From assembly GCF_000276665.1 (NCBI RefSeq), contig NW_004955405.1, forward strand, positions 11,959,810 to 12,023,809: 64,000 bases of DNA. The letters run 5' to 3'. Shown here in pieces: positions 59,162 through 64,000 of this stretch. The notes under the pieces are model-generated. The model ran no database searches. It was not told where the DNA came from and was given only the letters and a program-made list of their open reading frames with translations. The position numbers were made by a program, and so were the translations under genes. Source of the DNA: Chinchilla lanigera (lineage: Eukaryota > Chordata > Mammalia > Rodentia > Chinchillidae). Position 1 is the stretch's first letter, and every line of letters begins with the position of its first letter.

Positions 59162-62100
59162 TTCCCCTCATGCTTTCTTTCTTTTCTCCTTTCTCTCAAC
59201 CCAGTTGTTCTTTCCTTTTGAGCAATTTCTTTCCCTTTCACAGTATCTATTGTACCTTCCAGGTTTTATTTACTCTTTCAATTTCTTACACTAGGGAGAC
59301 AACACAATGTTTACACATGTGTGTCTGACTGATTTCACTTATGAGTATTGTCTTGAGTTGCATCCATTTACCTATTAAAATCTTCAGTTTATCCTTCTTC
59401 ATAGCTGAATAATATTCCATTGTAGAAAAATATCACATCTTTTTTTATCCATTTGTCTCTTGATGGGCATTTGATTTTTTTCCAAGATTTAGCTATTACA
59501 AATTACATTGTTATAAACATAAGTGTACACATATTGTGTGACATGTTTTTAATTCTTCTGGGAAAATACCAAGAAGGGGAATAGCTGGGTTAAATGTGAC
59601 CTGTAATCCCAATTTTTTGAGGAATCTCTAGACTGGTTTCCAAAGTGGTTGCACCAGTCTATATTGCCACCAATGGTAAAGAAGCATTCCTTTTTCCCCA
59701 CAGCTCCTCCAGCATTTGTTGTTGGTTGATTTTTTGGTGATAGCCATTCTTTCTGGAGTGAGATGCAAGCTCAGTGTTATTTCAGTTTGCATCTCTTAAA
59801 TGACTAGTGATGTTGAATTTCTTTATATATTTGTTTACTGTTTGTATTTCTTTATCTGAGATGTGTATTGATCTCAGATGCCTATTTTTGGATTGTGTCT
59901 TTGAATTTGGGGGGTCTGAGTGTTTTCAATACACTTGTTTCTTTGTCTGAGGAACAATTTGCTAAAATTTTTTCCCACTCTATGTGTTGTCTTTATTACT
60001 GTGCTGGTGATTTCTTTTGATGTGAAAAAGCTTTTCAATGAGATGAGATGCCAATTGTTGATTCCTTAAAGTATTTCCCATGCAGTTTGGGTTTTTTTCA
60101 TGAAGTCTCTGCCTATACCTAAGCCTTCAAGATTTCTACCTACTTTCTCTTCCAATAGATTTAGTGTTTCTGTTTTAATATTTAGATCTTTGATCCATTT
60201 GGACTTTAGTTTAGTGCATGGTGATAGACATGGTTCTAATTTTAGTCTTCAGCATGTAGAGAGCCAGTTTTTCCATTACTATTTGCTAAAGAGGCTCTCT
60301 TTCTTCTAGTGAACATGTTTGGCCCCTTCATCAAAGATCAGGTGGCTGAGTATGTTTGTAGTTGAGTGTGAAACTTCTGTTCTTCTGATCCTTAAGTCTG
60401 TTTTTTTTTTTTTTTTGCCAGTATCATGCTGATTTTATCATAGTAGCTTTATAGTATAACTTCAGGTCAGGGATTTTGCGATGCTTCCTGCCTTGCTTTT
60501 CTTGTCCAGGATTGCCTTTACTATTTTAGGTCTCTTTTGTTTCCAAATGAATTTTAGGAATGTTTTCTCTAGTTCTGTGTGGGATGTTAATGTTATTTTG
60601 ATTTGGATTGCATTAAATCTGTATAACACTTTTGGAAGTATGGCCATTTTCACTATTTTGGTTCTTCCTATCCAGAAGCAAGGGATATCTTTCCATATCC
60701 TCTTAGATCTCCTTTTTCAAAATACTGTAATTTTCAATATATAGATCTTTTGCTGCCTTTGTTAGATTGATTCTTAAGTATTTCATTTTTTTTTGATGCT
60801 ATTGTGAAGGGTGTTTTTTCCCTAATTTCACTCTCAGTGAGTTTGTTATTTGTGTACAGAAATGCAATTGATTTTTGATTTTTAACTTTGTATCCAGCTA
60901 TGCTACTGAATTTTGTTATTAAATCTAGAAGTCCTTTGGTGGAGTTTCTGGGGTCTTCTATGTAGAGTAGCATGTCATCTGTGAATAATGATATTTTAAC
61001 TTCTTGCTTTCCTATCCTTACTCCTTTTACTTCTCTCTTGTTTAATTGCTCTGCCTAGTGTTTCCAGAACTATACTGAATAGGAGTGGTGATAGTGGACA
61101 TTTTTATCTTGTTCCTGACTTTAGACTGAAAACTTTCAGTTTTTTGTTCATTTAGTATGATTTGCATTCTGTTTGCTAGTATCTTACTGAAGATTTTTGC
61201 ATCTATATTCATTAGGGATATTGGCCTGTAGTTCTCTTTTTTGGTTGGGTCTTTCTCTGGTTTTGGTATCAGGGTAATACTTACCTCCAGGAATGAATTT
61301 GGGAGTGTTGCTTCCCTTTCAATTTCATTAAAAAGTTTGAGGAGTATTGGCATTAAAACTTCTTTAAATTTCTTGTAGAATTCAGCTGTGAATTCATCAG
61401 GACCTTTCTTTGTTGGTGGGTTTTTAATTACATTTTCAATTTCATTACCTGATATTGGGTTATTCAGAATATTTATATCTTCTTGATTCCATTTTGGTAA
61501 TTCATATGTCTCTAGGAATCTCCTTTTTTTTCTGTGTTTTCCATCTTATTTGAGTAAATATTTTTGAAGTAGGTATTGATGATCTTCTGAATTTCCACAG
61601 GGTCAGTGGTGATTTCACCCTTTTCATTTCTCATTGCATGAATTCAAGTTTATTTTTTCCTTTTTTTGATAAGGTTGGCTAGGGGTTTATCAATTTTATT
61701 TATTCTTTCAAAGACCAAACTTTTCTATGCATTAATTATTTGTATATTTTTTTTTAGTCTCAGTTGCATTAATTTCTGATCTATATAATTTTCTCCCTTC
61801 TATGTGCTTTGGGCTTGACTTGCCCTTCTTTTTCTAGGAGCTTGAGGTGCAATATTAGATTGTTTATTTGTGCTTGTTCTGTTTTCCTGATGTGAGAATT
61901 CACGGCTATAAGTTTTCCTATTAGGACTGCTTTCATTGTGTGCCACATTTTCTGGTATGTTGTATCTGTATTTTTGTTTCATTGTAGATGTTGTTTAATT
62001 TCTTCTTTAATTTCATCTGTGACTGGTTGGTTGTTCAGGAGGGTGTTATTTAATTTCCATGTATTTATGGTGTTTTTTGTGATTTCTTTTGTCAATTATT

Positions 62101-62815
62101 CATTGCATTATGGTGCAATAATATGCATGGGATAATTTCAATTCCTTTGCATTTACTTAAGTGTGTTCTGTGGGTTACTATATGGTCTATTGCAGAGAAT
62201 GTCCCATGTACAGCTGAGAAGAATGTGTATTCTGATCTTGTTGGGTGGAACACTCTGTAATTGTCTATTATGTCCATTACTTCAGTTTTGGATCAGTTCT
62301 AATACTTCTTTACTGATTTTTTGTCTAGTTGATCTATTTCTTTGTGACAGTGGGGTGTTAAAGTCCCCTGTTATGATTGTGTTACTGCTTATTTGATTTT
62401 TCATGTCTGTTAAAATTTGTCTTAAAATGTTGAGTGGTCCCACATTTGGTGCATATATATTTATGATTGTTATCTCTTCCTTTTGAATTTTTCCCCTAAC
62501 AAGTATGTAATGACCTTCCTTATCTCTTTTGCTCATTCTTGGTTTCAAGTTCCGATTGTCTGCAAACAGAATAGCTACCTCTACTTTTTTCTGTGTTCCT
62601 GTTGCATAGAGTATTGTTTTTCATCCTTTTAATTTCAATCTATGAATTTTCTTTTGAGTTAAATGTGTTTCTTGTATATAGCATGTGTGTTGGATCTTGT
62701 TTCTTGAGTGTGTTTTCACTTGATTGGTGAAAACATTCTGTGAGTGTGTTTCTCTTGATTGGTGAATTGAGGACATTTACATTGATGGTTATAACTGATA
62801 TTGAATGGGAAATCA
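58880..62815 (-). mobile_element. 5'-truncated L1 (ORF2 and 3' UTR), inactive
   Basis: About 3.9 kb of LINE-1 on the - strand. From its 5' side it shows: part of the endonuclease domain at 62282-62548, with INIYAPN and the GDFN motif; reverse transcriptase text at 61042-61353, with LIPKPEKDP and NYRPISLMN; the catalytic-site region near 60974-60990; and the C-terminal thumb/connection region at 60462-60973 ([14 protein letters not shown]). The 3' UTR with a TG run follows. L1 mobilises itself by target-primed reverse transcription, but this copy lacks ORF1 and the 5' UTR. It is broken by stops and frameshifts into pieces of at most 103 residues, and the catalytic FADD motif reads FTDD. Confidence 0.92.
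59123..59154. repeat. (TG)n microsatellite inside the L1 3' UTR
   Basis: Sixteen TG units at the same position in the element as the TG/CA run at 32985, flanked by shared 'tcagttatcttt' and 'ccctttcac' text. Confidence 0.95.
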
Positions 62816-62832
62816 GAATTTTAGGTAAAAGC

Positions 62833-63948
62833 TGCCACGGATGCCCACCAAAACCAAAAGGACATGCTTAGGCAAGCCTGATAACAGAACACTCCTTCCT
62901 TTGTGTAACCCTTGTATTTACTGCCTGTGTGTAACTGATGGTCTTATAATGTAACTTAGGATGTCTTTGTGTGACTGATTGCCTTGTAATGTAACCTGAG
63001 ATGTTTAAAACACCCTTGCAACCCAGGATGTCACCCAACCCTGCAATCATGATGCACCAAATCTGCTCTGTACTTTCCTCTTGCTCTGCCTATAAAAGTC
63101 CCAAAACCTCACCAGGCATGACTCTGACTCTTTGGGAAATACAGTCATCCCTTGCTATATTGCAGTTCACTTATTGCGGCTTCAGTGTATCATGGGTTTT
63201 TAAAAAAATATATCTAATTATCATGGAGTTTTTGCTAGATTGTGGGATTTTGCAGTATTTTTGTAATATTTATGATTTCAACTTATTTTTGCCTAAAAAT
63301 TTTAACCAATATAAAATGTAATTCAAACATATTAAAAGAATATTAAATAGAAATAAAATACTATAGGTATGTATTTCATCAGCCAATGAATACTGTACTG
63401 TACACAATGGAAATGCAGTATGCCGCTATGGACAGCTTGAGCCTGGCACAGCCACATGCTGCTTATAGGTGAGGAGGGTGTGTGGTACCAACCCTGGTGC
63501 TGCTTGCTCTATGAGCTGGCCTGGATGGGGTGAGTGGTGCGGGCCAGGTGCTGGGTCCTGTGTGCCCTGCTCCCTGGTCTGCTCCCACCCTCCATCTCCA
63601 CCTGCCCATCCCCTGCTTTCCTGCTATCAGAACTGAGATGCTGATTCACCTGGGTGTCCCCAGGTGCCACCTCACCTGGAAACTAAGGCTTTAGGAAGAA
63701 GGGTCTCTCTGGAAAGGTATGCAAGAGTGTGGGAAGTGTTTATAAAGCCTTAAAATATATATAAATAATAAAATAAATATAATGCTGCTACTTCATGGAT
63801 TTTCACCTATTGTGGGAGGTCTCTGGAATGTAACTCCCATGATAGGTAAGAGATCACAGTATTCCAGTCAGGCCTACCAGTGTAATAAACTGCCTCCTAA
63901 ACCTTCTCCATGCCAATTCTTCCCATGTTTGGCCTGTTTTTCATAACA
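62833..63948 (+). mobile_element. Solo LTR, split by a DNA transposon
   Basis: The two LTR parts are about 62833-63141 and 63862-63948, roughly 396 bases once the insert is removed. The left part has a TATA box (tataaaag at 63091) preceded by 'cttgctctgcc' in a U3-like setting. The right part has AATAAA at 63884-63889. It begins TG and appears to end CA. No retroviral gene lies beside it, so it is a solo LTR. The family is not identified, and the flanking target duplication is unclear. Confidence 0.65.
63142..63859. mobile_element. Tigger-like (Tc1/mariner class) non-autonomous DNA transposon
   Basis: The element is 718 bases long, bounded by TA on both sides (63140-63141 and 63860-63861), the duplication of this class. 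The left end cagtcatcccttgctat and the reverse complement of the right end, ctgtgatctcttaccta, form imperfect inverted repeats. The right end text 'ggattttcacctattgtgggaggtctctggaatgtaactccc' is the familiar Tigger terminus. The interior (63420-63720) is GC-rich and has no transposase similarity that I can see. Confidence 0.8.
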
Positions 63949-63960
63949 GTATGTATTGGC

Positions 63961-64000
63961 TTTTTTTTTTTTTTTTTTTTTTTTTTTGAGACAGAGTCTT
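63961..64000 (-). mobile_element. Start of a B1/Alu-like SINE, cut by the window edge
   Basis: A T-run of 27 bases followed by gagacagagtctt is the tail and first bases of a 7SL-derived SINE in reverse orientation. The body lies outside the window. Confidence 0.8.

Noticed and set aside
21230..64000. Exons of TRHDE, the usual next gene
   Set aside because: No zinc-peptidase motif (HExxH with GxMEN) or matching exon was found in any frame.

Overview
The window is mammalian nuclear DNA from a non-murid rodent. Two things show this: the 3' end of a vertebrate gene with GT-AG introns, and many short SINEs of the tRNA-derived ID type and 7SL-derived B1 type. The ID copies share a core that I could not assign confidently to one rodent family, so the species is left open. 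There is no sign of a prokaryotic operon, plasmid, phage or CRISPR array.

Gene content: bases 1-21230 are the 3' end of TPH2, the neuronal tryptophan 5-hydroxylase that makes the rate-limiting step of brain serotonin synthesis, on the + strand. Exon 9 (11702-11797), exon 10 (20052-20185) and terminal exon 11 (20307-20481 coding) join in frame into the last 134 residues, up to the C-terminus MNQYLGI. They have clean splice sites and the exon lengths expected of the aromatic amino acid hydroxylase family. The segment carries the third iron ligand (Glu363, human numbering), the end of the catalytic domain and the tetramerisation helix. Bases 1-11701 are the 3' part of intron 8. A probable polyadenylation signal lies at 21205.

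Downstream: from about 21.2 kb to 64 kb I find no further protein-coding exon. In mammals the next gene on this side is usually TRHDE, and none of its exons is recognisable here. The stretch is AT-rich intergenic DNA with layered repeats: ancient L2 and MIR, several MaLR-type LTRs, hAT-Charlie remnants, L1 pieces of at least two ages and young ID SINEs with intact target-site duplications. A 5'-truncated L1 fills 58.9-62.8 kb on the - strand. It is followed by an LTR that is split by a Tigger-like DNA transposon, and the window ends at the start of another SINE.

Most notable: a 79-bp hAT-type MITE with a perfect 8-bp target duplication (29690-29784); the LTR/Tigger nest (62833-63948); an L1 block that changes strand three times (35340-37560); ID and B1 SINEs placed end to end at one target site (9163-9420); and a perfect 50-bp tandem duplication (54981-55080). 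No previously undescribed protein system was found.
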